Shown here: positions 41,281-48,757 of the stretch, in pieces
How positions within the stretch are numbered: position 1 is the first letter of the stretch
Layout: every line of letters starts with the position of its first letter
Origin: a virus
DNA: 64,000 nt
Direction: 5' to 3' (one strand)
Virus record (IMG/VR): IMGVR_UViG_3300042521_003909
Coordinates: 1 to 64,000 of that record
Notes under the pieces: generated by a model
The model's input: only the letters and a program-made list of their open reading frames with translations
Told to the model about the DNA's origin: nothing
Database searches by the model: none
Program-made: the position numbers and the translations under genes

Positions 41281-41502
41281 ATGGATTTCGACATGAACAG
41301 ACCGACATCTTCCACCCGTGCAGATTTCATTCGTGATCTGCGAGAAATTGCTGCCGAAGCAAAAAATGGCGCAGATTTGGAAGACTGCCGTAAGCGAGCA
41401 GAAGAAGTTCTATGGAAATTGGCGAGGCTTGGCATCTACCCACATCCAACACACACCGAGTGGTTTCAGCCAATCTCCAAAGCATTGGGCTGGGATGATT
41501 AA
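41281..41502 (+). CDS. Small hypothetical protein
   Basis: The start is set to ATG 41281 (preceded by GGAG at 9 bases); the protein has 73 residues. It is helical (ADFIRDLREIAAEAKNGADL, then DCRKRAEEVLWKLARLGIY) with a C-terminal HTEWFQPISKALGWDD. It is probably a small adapter. No family was recognised. Confidence 0.6.
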   Translation: MDFDMNRPTSSTRADFIRDLREIAAEAKNGADLEDCRKRAEEVLWKLARLGIYPHPTHTEWFQPISKALGWDD

Positions 41503-41540
41503 ACATAAATATTCTTTTGAAGTGAAAGGAATCACGCAAG

Positions 41541-41918
41541 ATGGCACTTGAACCAAAGCCACAGGAAATAAGGCTGAGACACATCAACGAGTCACTTTCT
41601 GAGGCAATCAGATATTTTGATCCAGACAGATGGTATGAACATCGTCTTCTGATGCTTCAAATGAAGGACATGATTGACGAACTCGTGTCTCAACGCGACG
41701 ATGCGAGGGAGCAGGAAGAGCGCTTTTCCGATGATGCCCTGCGCCTGATGGAGGAGCGCAATCAGGCGCTGAAGGAGCGTGACGAGGCAAGACGAGAAGT
41801 TGCCCAGTCGCAAGCGCAGTACAACTCCCTCATGTTTGACAATTCTCGTTTACACGATCCTCATGCCATTGCTGAGTCAAGGGGCTGGGACTGCTTCAAG
41901 AAAGATGACGGTAAGTGA
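41541..41918 (+). CDS. Coiled-coil hypothetical protein
   Basis: The protein has 125 residues. Residues 40-95 form a long charged coiled coil (QRDDAREQEERFSDDALRLM, then EERNQALKERDEARREVAQS). The tail SRGWDCFKKDDGK is shared with 39236. The SD AAAGGAATCACGCAAG precedes the ATG. The stop TGA overlaps the GTG of the next small gene. Confidence 0.65.
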   Translation: MALEPKPQEIRLRHINESLSEAIRYFDPDRWYEHRLLMLQMKDMIDELVSQRDDAREQEERFSDDALRLMEERNQALKERDEARREVAQSQAQYNSLMFDNSRLHDPHAIAESRGWDCFKKDDGK

Positions 41919-42058
41919 AGATAAGTCCCCAAACTCTTGATCTATTGGATTTGTTGTGGCTCAACTTCATGATTCTGACCTTTATTGCTTTTCTGTGTGT
42001 CGGCATTGCCATCGGCATGACAGAGATTGAGATACACGAAATGAGGAATTTCAAGTGA
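41915..42058 (+). CDS. Small membrane protein
   Basis: The protein has 47 residues from GTG 41915: a hydrophobic core (LLWLNFMILTFIAFLCVGIA) flanked by a short N-terminus and an acidic end. It starts in a GTGA overlap with the upstream gene and ends in a GTGA overlap with the next gene (42055). Three genes in sequence are therefore tightly coupled through GTGA junctions, which supports it as real. Confidence 0.55.
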   Translation: MKISPQTLDLLDLLWLNFMILTFIAFLCVGIAIGMTEIEIHEMRNFK

Positions 42059-42429
42059 GCAAGAAGTATCGCAAGGCGACAAATGACATTGTGGAAGGCG
42101 CGTTTACTGCTTCTCACTCCCGTAGCGAACGAATGCTGTCAAAGTGCATGAGAGATCCGCATCCCTTGATCCGTTTTGCGGCGGCAGGAAATCCAAACGC
42201 CACGGCAAAAATACTCCGATTGGCAATGGCAGATCCGTGTCCAGAAGTTCGTGGAGCAGCCGCTTCCAATGGAAGGATCAGCCGTTCTCTGTGGAATGAA
42301 GCTGCCATTGACTCCAGCAAGCTTGTTCGCTCCGAAGCAGCAGCAAACGCCAAGGCAATCAGGAGTGGATGGAATGATCCACTTCACTCCTTGCTCTACA
42401 GTGCTAAAAAGAAAAAATTGAAGAAGTAA
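42055..42429 (+). CDS. HEAT/LRV-like repeat protein
   Basis: The protein has 124 residues, starting at GTG. Three helical repeats carry the LRV pattern: LIRFAAAGNPNATAKILRLA, EVRGAAASNGRISRSLWN and LVRSEAAANAKAIRSGWN. The end NDPLHSLLYSAKKKKLKK is a basic tail as in 40442. Such repeats form right-handed solenoids. It is coupled to the small membrane gene upstream by GTGA. No binding partner is evident. Confidence 0.7.
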   Translation: MSKKYRKATNDIVEGAFTASHSRSERMLSKCMRDPHPLIRFAAAGNPNATAKILRLAMADPCPEVRGAAASNGRISRSLWNEAAIDSSKLVRSEAAANAKAIRSGWNDPLHSLLYSAKKKKLKK

Positions 42430-42472
42430 TCTTTATCTTTTATGTAATCTATGTCAAAGTAGCGTACTATAC

Positions 42473-42501
42473 TTGACGGCGCTAGCCTCTTGTGCTACCA
42501 T
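42473..42501 (+). promoter_or_regulatory. Sigma70-like promoter, near-leaderless
   Basis: TTGACG (42473-42478), a 17-base spacer, then TACCAT (42496-42501). The candidate starts ATG 42505 and ATG 42511 lie 3 and 9 bases after the -10. The upstream AAAGTAGCGTAC resembles the region ahead of the 40096 promoter. Confidence 0.6.
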
Positions 42502-42510
42502 ACGATGAGC

Positions 42511-42816
42511 ATGGCTAAGAACAGTACTCCTGAAGAACTCCTGAAAGACTTAGGCAGTAAGAATGGTTATGTCCGCTGTGCTGCTGCGGAGCATCCCAAT
42601 GCTACTCCCGAAGTCCTGCTGAAGGCAATCGAAGACAGGTCTGTTCGTGTGCGCCGCCATGCTGCCCGGAATCCCAATGCCACTCCCGAAGTACTCCTGA
42701 AGGCAATTGGAGACAAGGATTGGTCCGTTTGCAGCGCTGCTCAAGAGAGTTTACAAAACGATCCCCTTCTTCAACTCCAAGTCTCTGCTCTGAAGGCACA
42801 GAAAGCCGCCTCTTAA
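42511..42816 (+). CDS. LRV-repeat protein, two repeats
   Basis: The protein has 101 residues from ATG 42511; ATG 42505 would add two. A cap (STPEELLKDLGSKNGYVRCA) is followed by two 26-residue leucine-rich-variant repeats (HPNATPEVLLKAIEDRSVRV and NPNATPEVLLKAIGDKDWSV). The C-terminal cap is ESLQNDPLLQLQVSALKAQK. The same caps flank five repeats in 43107 and three in 44222. The number of repeats therefore varies by unequal recombination among paralogues. The function is unknown. Confidence 0.8.
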   Translation: MAKNSTPEELLKDLGSKNGYVRCAAAEHPNATPEVLLKAIEDRSVRVRRHAARNPNATPEVLLKAIGDKDWSVCSAAQESLQNDPLLQLQVSALKAQKAAS

Positions 42817-42835
42817 GAAAATTAAGGAAAACAAA
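42813..42835 (+). repeat. TTAAG junction element, copy 1
   Basis: TTAAGAAAATTAAGGAAAACAAA starts in the stop codon of the two-repeat LRV gene and ends at the ATG of the next gene. The GGAAAA part could act as a ribosome-binding segment. Confidence 0.75.
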
Positions 42836-43105
42836 ATGACTAATAAAATCAAGACCAAGAAGCCGATCAAGTACCACTACATTTTCTTTTACAGCCGTGG
42901 AGATTATTTTGATATTTCTCATGCACTTGAAGATTTTTACCAGCCATATTTTTGCGGGAGTGGCTGTGGAGGGAGTGGATTTGATGTCCACTTTTACTGC
43001 ACCGCCAAGGAATACAAGCGCATTGTAGCGTTTGCCCGTCGCAATTATGGCAAGATCAAGAGCGTCATTCGTTATACCGATGAAGCCTTTAATGGAGATA
43101 GCTGA
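42836..43105 (+). CDS. Hypothetical protein, paralogue of 40130-40420
   Basis: The protein has 89 residues with the same fold as 40130: KYHYIFFYSRGDYFDISHAL, GCGGSGFDVHFYCTAKEYKR and a charged end. Both copies keep H-Y-x-x-x-Y-x-x-G-D-Y near the N-terminus and F-D-(I/V)-H-(L/F)-Y-C-T near the middle, likely structural or ligand positions. The ATG follows the TTAAG junction element. Confidence 0.7.
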   Translation: MTNKIKTKKPIKYHYIFFYSRGDYFDISHALEDFYQPYFCGSGCGGSGFDVHFYCTAKEYKRIVAFARRNYGKIKSVIRYTDEAFNGDS

Positions 43106-43106
43106 C

Positions 43107-43643
43107 ATGGCTACTTATACTCCTGAAGAACTCCTGAAAGACCTAGACAGCAATGATCGCGTTGTCCGCTATTGTGCTGCCGGGAATCCCAATGCCTCTC
43201 CCGAAGTCCTGTTGAAGGCAATGGAAGACGATTATAAGGAAGTTCGCTGGAAGGCTGCCGATAATCCTAATGCCACTCCCGAAGTCCTGATGAAGGCAAT
43301 GAAAGACAAGGAATACAGTGTCCGCTATGCTGCTGCCGGGAATCCCAATGCCACTCCCGAAATTTTGCTTAAGGCAATTGGAGACAAGAATTCGGATGTC
43401 CGCTATAATGCTGCGGAGAATCCCAACGCCTCCCCTGAAGTCCTGCTGAAGGCAATTGGAGACAGGTTTGTTAAGATCCGTGAGGCTGCTGCGTATCATC
43501 CCAATGCCACTCCCGAAATTTTGCTTAAGGCAATTGGAGACAAGAATTCGGATGTTCGCAGCGCTGCTCAAGAGAGTTTACAAAACGATCCCATTCTTCA
43601 ACTCCAAGTCGCTTCTCTCAAGACACAGAAAGTCGCCTCTTAA
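43107..43643 (+). CDS. LRV-repeat protein, five repeats
   Basis: The start is set to ATG 43107 (one base after the preceding stop); the protein has 178 residues. A cap TPEELLKDLDSNDRVVRYCA is followed by five 26-residue LRV repeats of the type NPNASPEVLLKAMEDDYKEV and then a shared end cap ESLQNDPILQLQVASLKTQK. The 78-bp repeats are similar at the DNA level, so copy number can change by recombination. The hydrophobic Leu and Arg positions fit a right-handed solenoid. Confidence 0.85.
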   Translation: MATYTPEELLKDLDSNDRVVRYCAAGNPNASPEVLLKAMEDDYKEVRWKAADNPNATPEVLMKAMKDKEYSVRYAAAGNPNATPEILLKAIGDKNSDVRYNAAENPNASPEVLLKAIGDRFVKIREAAAYHPNATPEILLKAIGDKNSDVRSAAQESLQNDPILQLQVASLKTQKVAS

Positions 43644-43661
43644 GAAAATTCGGGCAAACAA
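43640..43661 (+). repeat. TTAAG junction element, copy 2
   Basis: TTAAGAAAATTCGGGCAAACAA begins in the stop codon of the five-repeat LRV gene. Here it is followed by about 95 AT-rich bases rather than a start codon, so the element is not simply a leader of the next gene. Confidence 0.8.
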
Positions 43662-43757
43662 GTAATTGTACCTCAATTACGCACACATCACAATATGTAG
43701 ATAATCGTACCTTAAAAAACTTAAAAATTACTCTTAAACCTTAAAAACCTTTCACCC

Positions 43758-44198
43758 ATGCCCACATCACAAAAAGAACAGCCTCCGTATCTGCGTTACC
43801 CAGAGGGAGTAGACGTTTCTGTGACGGTGTACAGGAATCTCCACAAGGCGTGTTGGTCGGTGAAAGACAGGTACACAGGAAAGGTGATTGCCCTTCTGGA
43901 GGAAGTTCTTCTGTCTGGTGGAGTAACTTTTCATGTTTCTTCAGCAGGGCGCGAACGTGTTCTCGCCCAAAGGGTGAAGAATGTTCACGCAGGAGTGCGT
44001 GGGCGGTGGAAAACTGCCAAGATTCCTCCGCTCTTTACCCTTGACAGTCCACGAAGAGTACGCTACAATCCGTATACTCATCCGTACTTCACCGATGAGG
44101 ATACGTCACCTGTCTCTTCTGCTCACTCCGTTCACTTTCGTCGTGATGGCTCCGTATGGGCAACGGGAATCCCCCACACCTCCAATGACGCATCTTAA
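43758..44198 (+). CDS. Conserved hypothetical phage/plasmid protein
   Basis: The protein has 146 residues. VTVYRNLHKACWSVKDRYTG (about 22-41), VSSAGRERVLAQRVKNVHAG (about 60-79), RRVRYNPYTHPYF (about 98-110) and HFRRDGSVWATG blocks match a family found in phages and mobile elements, often annotated hypothetical. The conserved Arg/His residues and the Y-N-P-Y motif suggest an enzyme or nucleic-acid binding fold, but I do not know the function. It has no obvious SD. Confidence 0.75.
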   Translation: MPTSQKEQPPYLRYPEGVDVSVTVYRNLHKACWSVKDRYTGKVIALLEEVLLSGGVTFHVSSAGRERVLAQRVKNVHAGVRGRWKTAKIPPLFTLDSPRRVRYNPYTHPYFTDEDTSPVSSAHSVHFRRDGSVWATGIPHTSNDAS

Positions 44199-44218
44199 GA
44201 AAATTCGGGCAGGAAAAC
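44195..44218 (+). repeat. TTAAG junction element, copy 3
   Basis: TTAAGAAAATTCGGGCAGGAAAAC starts in the stop of a non-LRV gene (43758-44198) and is followed by the next LRV start. The element therefore is not part of the LRV gene itself. Confidence 0.8.
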
Positions 44219-44221
44219 AAG

Positions 44222-44602
44222 ATGACTACCAAGACTACCAATAAACTCCTGAAAGACCTAGACAACAAGGATGAAGATGTCCGCAGTTTTGCTGCCAAGC
44301 ATCCCAATGCCACTCCTGAAGTCCTCCTGAAGGCAATGGGTGACGAGTATTGCTGGGTCCGCTATTATGCTGCCAAGAATCCCAATGCCACTCCTGAAAT
44401 TCTGCGGAAGGCAATGGAGGATGAAGATGAAGGTATCCGCAGTGGTGCTGCCCTGAATCCTAATGTCACTCCCGAAATCATGCTGAAGGCTCTGGAAGAT
44501 AAGATTGAGCAAGTCCGCAGTGCTGCTCAAGAGAGGTTACAAAAGGATCCCATTCTTAAACTCCAGGTCGCTGCTCTGAAGGCACAGAAAGCCGCCTCTT
44601 AA
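44222..44602 (+). CDS. LRV-repeat protein, three repeats
   Basis: The protein has 126 residues. A cap (TNKLLKDLDNKDEDVRSFAA) is followed by three 26-residue LRV units (HPNATPEVLLKAMGDEYCWV, NPNATPEILRKAMEDEDEGI and NPNVTPEIMLKALEDKIEQV) and the shared end cap RLQKDPILKLQVAALKAQK. It is close to 42511 and 43107 but keeps more acidic helices. The start overlaps the TTAAG element region (GGAAAACAAG). Confidence 0.8.
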   Translation: MTTKTTNKLLKDLDNKDEDVRSFAAKHPNATPEVLLKAMGDEYCWVRYYAAKNPNATPEILRKAMEDEDEGIRSGAALNPNVTPEIMLKALEDKIEQVRSAAQERLQKDPILKLQVAALKAQKAAS

Positions 44603-44620
44603 GAAAATTCGGGCAAACAA
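44599..44620 (+). repeat. TTAAG junction element, copy 4
   Basis: TTAAGAAAATTCGGGCAAACAA, identical to copy 2, spans the stop of the three-repeat LRV gene and reaches the ATG of the next gene (44622). Confidence 0.85.
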
Positions 44621-44621
44621 A

Positions 44622-45722
44622 ATGACTACCACAAACGACACCACCCAAGAGAAAACTCCCACCACAAAGGAGTTTCTCAATATCTTAAAGGGAATGAATG
44701 AAGATCACCACATGTGGGTTGCACAACATCCCCGTGTGCCCCCAGAAGTCCTTAGGAAAATCCTCAAGTACTCCACCTTTTCATTGAAGGTTCGTGCTGC
44801 TGCTGCCAAGAATCCCAATGCAACTCCTGAAGTTCTCATGGAAGGCGTCAAGAGGTACGATACGACCCTTCCGTGTCTGGAGAATCCCAATGCGAATGGG
44901 GATGTGTTCTCCAAGGCAATGGAATCACGGAGAATTTGCTCATACGACATGTGCGCCATCCTGAAGCACCCCAATGTCACCTTCGACTTTCTCCTCCGTT
45001 CTCTGAAGCATCCGAATCCCGAAGTGGGCTTGTCGTTAGTCTATGCTATTTCAGGTATCCGTAATCCATTCCGCAAGGAGAAGTTCAAGCCCATTGTTGA
45101 AAAAGCTCTCAAGAGCAGACTTAAGCAAACGCGCTACATTGCGAATAGTGTTCTCCAAGACTGGGAGAAACAAGGGTATCTTCACAAACTGGATCGTAGT
45201 GAATTCGACAACGATACCCAAATGCTCCAATACGATCTCCGGCGTTTCCAGAGGAATGAGTACAACCGCAGTGGATGGAACATTCCAAAAGAACTTCTCA
45301 GCGCAATCGCTTCAGAAGCAGCCACAGAAAGCGTTCTTCTCAGCATCGTGAGTGGGCCGCAATACCATGTGTGGATCAGAAGGGCAGCACTGGAGGGTCC
45401 AAATGTCACGGAGAGGGTGCTGATGGAGGCAGCGTCACACTTTCCCAGCCTTAGCGTAGACGATTGGAAAACCCCCTATGACATCCTGAATCATCCCAAA
45501 TGCACCGCAGAGGTTGCTCGCAAGGTGGGGGATGGATGCGATCATCACATTCTCAATTACATCATCCAGCACGTAAAGCGCATGGGAATCATGGCTCCCA
45601 CCCATCCCAATTTAGTCCTGTTGGAGGAGGTTTTGAGGACCAAAACTCCAGACCCCTTCGGACCATCGCTCACTTTCTGCATCCGTAACGACTATGAGCA
45701 CCCATACCCCCCTCCCTCTTAA
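44622..45722 (+). CDS. Large LRV/HEAT repeat protein
   Basis: The protein has 366 residues. The repeats are more degenerate than in the small paralogues: QHPRVPPEVLRKILKYST, NPNATPEVLMEGVKRYD, NPNANGDVFSKAMESR, HPNVTFDFLLRSLKHPN and later GPNVTERVLMEAASHFP and HPKCTAEVARKVGDGC. A non-repeat central part (about 160-215) is rich in aromatic and charged residues. It is the largest of the cluster and probably a scaffold with one or two interaction surfaces. The role is unknown. Confidence 0.75.
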   Translation: MTTTNDTTQEKTPTTKEFLNILKGMNEDHHMWVAQHPRVPPEVLRKILKYSTFSLKVRAAAAKNPNATPEVLMEGVKRYDTTLPCLENPNANGDVFSKAMESRRICSYDMCAILKHPNVTFDFLLRSLKHPNPEVGLSLVYAISGIRNPFRKEKFKPIVEKALKSRLKQTRYIANSVLQDWEKQGYLHKLDRSEFDNDTQMLQYDLRRFQRNEYNRSGWNIPKELLSAIASEAATESVLLSIVSGPQYHVWIRRAALEGPNVTERVLMEAASHFPSLSVDDWKTPYDILNHPKCTAEVARKVGDGCDHHILNYIIQHVKRMGIMAPTHPNLVLLEEVLRTKTPDPFGPSLTFCIRNDYEHPYPPPS

Positions 45723-45969
45723 CTTCATACCCCCCGTATTTTAGAGTCTAGACCCCCCGTATTTTAGAGTCTAGACCCCCCGTATTTTTAACCTTATTTG
45801 CCACCCATCTGCGTTATAAGAAAATTCGTTTTAAGAAAATTCGGTTCCCCACTTCTCTCCACAATGCCCCACACTGCTACACACTTCATCACACTTATAA
45901 CAAAATTACTACCCACTGTAGCCACTTTTTGCAGAGGAGAAGGCACCTGACGATGGGAAACATAACTAC
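45723..45969. repeat. Intergenic repeat-rich stretch
   Basis: These 247 bases have no gene. A 23-base direct repeat (ACCCCCCGTATTTTAGAGTC + TAG) occurs at 45729-45751, 45752-45774 and partially 45775-45788. Two further TTAAG-type elements (45815-45828, 45831-45844) follow. The rest is low-complexity and C-rich, with no clear promoter. Confidence 0.8.
45815..45844 (+). repeat. TTAAG junction element, copies 5 and 6 in tandem
   Basis: TTATAAGAAAATTCG and TTAAGAAAATTCGG lie back to back in the intergenic region, without adjacent stop codons. Confidence 0.65.
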
Positions 45970-46632
45970 ATGAACTGGTACTCCATTACAAAATTAGCTG
46001 ACTCCCTTTCCTCTATGGACAACGACGAACTCTGGGCATGGATTCGTGAGCACGGTCCTCGTGATCGTGTTGGGCCAATGGAAGGCGGTGAGGAATACGG
46101 CAGACGCCGTTTCTTTACGAGTCGTTACGGCTGGGCTGTTCCCAGTCGTGGGGCACTGGAGGAGTTGAAGGCGTGGCTGGGCGGCAACAAGGTGATTGAA
46201 GTAGGTGCTGGCCGTGGTCTATGGGCTCGTTTGCTTCGGGACATGGAGGTAACGGTGGAGGCTTCTGACGTTCATGCTGCGGAGAAGAATTCGTTCCTAA
46301 AGGAGCGTTTTGACACGGAGGGGGAAGGCTCCTCCCATACGTGGACGGATGTGGTGCAGCGTTCTGGGGAGGATCACGCTGGGGAAGGGGCTGGAGGAGA
46401 CGCACTGATGATGGTGTGGCCGTACATGGATACAGAGGTGGACTGGCAAGCGGAGGCACTGAAGCGCTTTGGTGGGGACAAGCTGATTCTTGTGGGAGAG
46501 GGGAGTGGTGGAGCCACTGGTTCCACTGGGTTATGGAGTGCTGTGGAGAGGGAGTGGGTTTACGATGGCGAGATTGACATTCCCAGGTGGCAGGGAATGC
46601 ACGACTGGGTACAACTTTATCGCAGAAAGTAG
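45970..46632 (+). CDS. Class I SAM methyltransferase-like protein
   Basis: The protein has 220 residues. The N-terminus MNWYSITKLADSL resembles the start of 25874. SRYGWAVPSRGALEELKAWL, then KVIEVGAGRGLWARLLRDM (about 75-93), is motif I (E-V-G-A-G), followed by an E-A-S-D-V strand. The motif I and preceding 'Y-G-W-A-x-P' helix recur in bacterial methyltransferase-like proteins of unknown substrate. Codon usage is GC-rich compared with genes before 35 kb. Confidence 0.75.
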   Translation: MNWYSITKLADSLSSMDNDELWAWIREHGPRDRVGPMEGGEEYGRRRFFTSRYGWAVPSRGALEELKAWLGGNKVIEVGAGRGLWARLLRDMEVTVEASDVHAAEKNSFLKERFDTEGEGSSHTWTDVVQRSGEDHAGEGAGGDALMMVWPYMDTEVDWQAEALKRFGGDKLILVGEGSGGATGSTGLWSAVEREWVYDGEIDIPRWQGMHDWVQLYRRK

Positions 46633-46727
46633 AAAGTTTTTTGGGCACTGGGTATGCCCAGACGGATATTAAAGTGAGTTCCCTCGGGGGAACTCATGTT
46701 TGGCGAGTAGGCTTCTCGTTTAAAAAA

Positions 46728-46802
46728 GGCCCTGTCGTCTAGCCTGGTCTAGGACACCTCCCTTTCACGGAGGTAACAGGGGTTCGAATCCCCTCAGGGT
46801 CA
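46728..46802 (+). tRNA. tRNA-Glu (UUC)
   Basis: The acceptor stem is GGCCCTG/CAGGGTC (one G-U). The anticodon stem CCTCC/GGAGG with loop CTTTCAC gives UUC. The T arm is AGGGG-TTCGAAT-CCCCT. The discriminator is A. CCA is not encoded; TTCTTAAGAAAAT follows immediately. It is isolated, between the methyltransferase gene and 46824. Confidence 0.93.
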
Positions 46803-46806
46803 CTTC

Positions 46807-46816
46807 TTAAGAAAAT
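46807..46816 (+). repeat. TTAAG junction element, degenerate copy 7
   Basis: TTAAGAAAAT occurs 5 bases after tRNA-Glu and 8 bases before the next gene. It suggests the element spreads as a small unit independent of protein-coding stops. Confidence 0.45.
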
Positions 46817-46823
46817 AGAGATC

Positions 46824-47537
46824 ATGACGACACGTCTTGTTCACGCATCGGACATTCTGGTGTGTTCTTGGAGTCGTCCTTTTGACGGTTCGTACTGGGA
46901 AGACATTCATCCTCTTCATCGTGACCGTTGGGGGATGCCTACGGAGACTCGTGGGCGTCATCTTCGTTGGCAGGGAGAGGCTGTCTGGGGCTGGATGTTG
47001 TCTCCGCAGCACATGGGCGTGATTGATCTTTTTGACAGGTTGGGGGCCCGCAAGCACCGTGAGTGGCTTGAGGGTGGTCCTGTTTTAAGCAAACGGGCTG
47101 AAACGTGGTTGTGTGCGTGGGGTGCTGAGGCGTTTGGGTCGTGGGACTGGGGGTCTTTGTGGACACGTGGTCAGCGGCAGAACGAGACGAAGATTCGTCG
47201 TTTTCCTCCTCCTGGGATTCGTTGGGCACTGGGGGTGATGGGATCAAAGTGGTGGAGTGACAGGATGGGTTTGGAGGATCGCTTTCTGCGTCCTGCCCAA
47301 TTTTTTATTCACGAGAGGGCGAAGCGGGTGCGGCACTGCGGCCCAGATCGTGACTTTCGTCTTCGCAGGGTGGGACTTCACGGGGGTAACCAGGTTGGGT
47401 TTGCGCTGGAGTTGCTGCGTGAAAAAGAAGATTCCCCCATTACTGTCAAGCGCTTTGAGACGTTTGCTGCGAGGTTCTGGGGGGAAGAGCACCGCAAGGA
47501 AGCAATGGGGGGAATCCGGGAAAGAAAATGTGAGTGA
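46824..47537 (+). CDS. Trp/Arg-rich hypothetical protein
   Basis: The protein has 237 residues with about 14 tryptophans and many Arg/His. The N-terminal LVHASDILVCSWSRPFDGS and the C-terminal FALELLREKEDSPITVKRF suggest an enzyme-like alpha/beta protein, but no motif is recognised. The ATG 46824 has an SD-like GAAAATAGAGATC. It is GC-rich and followed by 100 bases of hairpin-rich DNA before the convergent GT4 gene. Confidence 0.6.
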   Translation: MTTRLVHASDILVCSWSRPFDGSYWEDIHPLHRDRWGMPTETRGRHLRWQGEAVWGWMLSPQHMGVIDLFDRLGARKHREWLEGGPVLSKRAETWLCAWGAEAFGSWDWGSLWTRGQRQNETKIRRFPPPGIRWALGVMGSKWWSDRMGLEDRFLRPAQFFIHERAKRVRHCGPDRDFRLRRVGLHGGNQVGFALELLREKEDSPITVKRFETFAARFWGEEHRKEAMGGIRERKCE

Positions 47538-47639
47538 AAGGGATCTCTCGTAATCCCCTAGCGAGAAGGGGAAGCACCCGAAGGTGGTGTCCGAGAGAAT
47601 CCTATTCGCTCGTTGGTCAGTATTAACTGGCCGAAGTAT

Positions 47640-48671
47640 TTATCGGCAAGGATGAAGAAGGGCGAGGAAGTCTTGGGCAGTTTTTTCCCAAGTATTTCCT
47701 TCAGCATGGGAAATTGCGTCTTTGGGTGCGCAATGGATGCTTGCCATCTGCACTGCAAACTTCAGTGATTCAAAGGAAGTGTCGTGTGCGATGTACCCAT
47801 TCTTCCCGTTTTTAATCCAGTCTTTTGGTCCTGTGACTGGGTATCCCACGACGGGAAGACCACATGCATTGGCTTCCAGCATGACTAAACCAAAAGTGTC
47901 AGCCTTGGAAGGGAACACGAATATGTCTGCTTCACGTAGAGCTCTACCAACGTCTGCTGGAGGCATAGAGCCAGTGAAATTAACTTTTGGATAATTTCTT
48001 TTAAGAGTATCCAGATACGACCCACCGCCAACGAGTGTGCACGAGTAGCCGTGTCCTGAAAGGGCGCAAAAGTCTTCTAGGTTCTTTTCACAATGGGCTC
48101 TCGACACACAAATAAGGCGCCTGGTGCCCATCTTGAGAGCATTGCGCTTCCATGCAGGGGGTGAAAAGTGGGCACTGTCTACCCCACGGCCCCACACGTG
48201 GATCTTGCCTGCAGGAGACAGCAGATAGTCAAGGGAGATGAGTTCTCCCTTCATGGAGCGGGTGGGTACGAAAATTCCTTTGGAGAGGCTGTGGAAGTAG
48301 CGCAGGTATGATCTGGTCAGACCTATGGGGATTCCGTACCACTGGTTTAAAATCTCTGGAAACTTTGTGTGATATCCTGTTGTGAACGGTAGCTCGAGCT
48401 TTGCGCATGCTCGTCTGGCACTGAAACCCAAAGTACCTTCAGTGAAAATGTGAACCCTGTCAGGTTTGAACCTGGCGATCTTCTTCTTAAGAAACGGGTA
48501 ACACAGCTTTACCCCTCCAGATCCTGGGATGGTGACTCCCCAAAAGAGTCCTGGATGAAAAAGTAGGACTTCATGACCAAGCTGGTTTAGCTCTTTGTGT
48601 ACATTTTTAACGGTAGTGCAAACCCCGTTGATCTGGGGTTCCCAGGCGTCGGTGACCAGTAGTATTCGCAT
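47640..48671 (-). CDS. GT4 lipid glycosyltransferase (MgtA/Agt-like)
   Basis: The protein has 343 residues. LLVTDAWEPQINGVCTTVKN at the N-terminus, HIFTEGTLGFSARRAC (about 75-90), TTGYHTKFPEILNQWYG, RGVDSAHFSPP and the GT4 donor block VMLEANACGLPVVGYPV (about 268-284, E-x-x-A-x-G-x-P-V) match the group of bacterial GT4 enzymes found next to PlcP. These glycosylate diacylglycerol under phosphate limitation. It lies next to the PlcP and PAP2 genes. SD AAAAAGGGG precedes the ATG, with a 29-bp palindrome 18 bases farther upstream. Confidence 0.85.
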   Translation of the reverse strand: MRILLVTDAWEPQINGVCTTVKNVHKELNQLGHEVLLFHPGLFWGVTIPGSGGVKLCYPFLKKKIARFKPDRVHIFTEGTLGFSARRACAKLELPFTTGYHTKFPEILNQWYGIPIGLTRSYLRYFHSLSKGIFVPTRSMKGELISLDYLLSPAGKIHVWGRGVDSAHFSPPAWKRNALKMGTRRLICVSRAHCEKNLEDFCALSGHGYSCTLVGGGSYLDTLKRNYPKVNFTGSMPPADVGRALREADIFVFPSKADTFGLVMLEANACGLPVVGYPVTGPKDWIKNGKNGYIAHDTSFESLKFAVQMASIHCAPKDAISHAEGNTWEKTAQDFLALLHPCR

Positions 48672-48689
48672 AGGTAAACCCCTTTTTAA

Positions 48690-48718
48690 AATGAATTTCT
48701 ATTGTATAGAAATTCATT
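48690..48718. promoter_or_regulatory. Palindromic operator upstream of the GT4 gene
   Basis: AATGAATTTCTAT-TGT-ATAGAAATTCATT is a perfect 13-bp inverted repeat around a 3-base centre. It lies 18 bases before the GT4 ATG on the minus strand, and TACAAT inside it can serve as -10. The same 13-bp arms recur at 50132-50160. Confidence 0.85.
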
Positions 48719-48757
48719 CAAAGAACGGGTACATCCTTCTTTTTTCTTCCCCGAATT

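Noticed and set aside
40520-41308. Minus-strand frame of 262 codons opposite the repeat-protein gene
   Set aside because: It has no motif and no SD, and the plus-strand gene has regular HEAT/LRV periodicity.
42602-43571. Minus-strand frames opposite the LRV genes, which also look repetitive
   Set aside because: The periodicity is only the reverse reading of the 78-bp LRV DNA repeats.
42600-44530. Possible CRISPR array because of regular DNA repeats
   Set aside because: The repeats are 78-bp coding units in frame with an LRV protein, without unique spacers of constant length, and no cas genes are present.
45729-45788. Possible origin iterons or CRISPR-like repeats
   Set aside because: Only 2.6 copies of a 23-base repeat, with no initiator gene or AT-rich unwinding region nearby.
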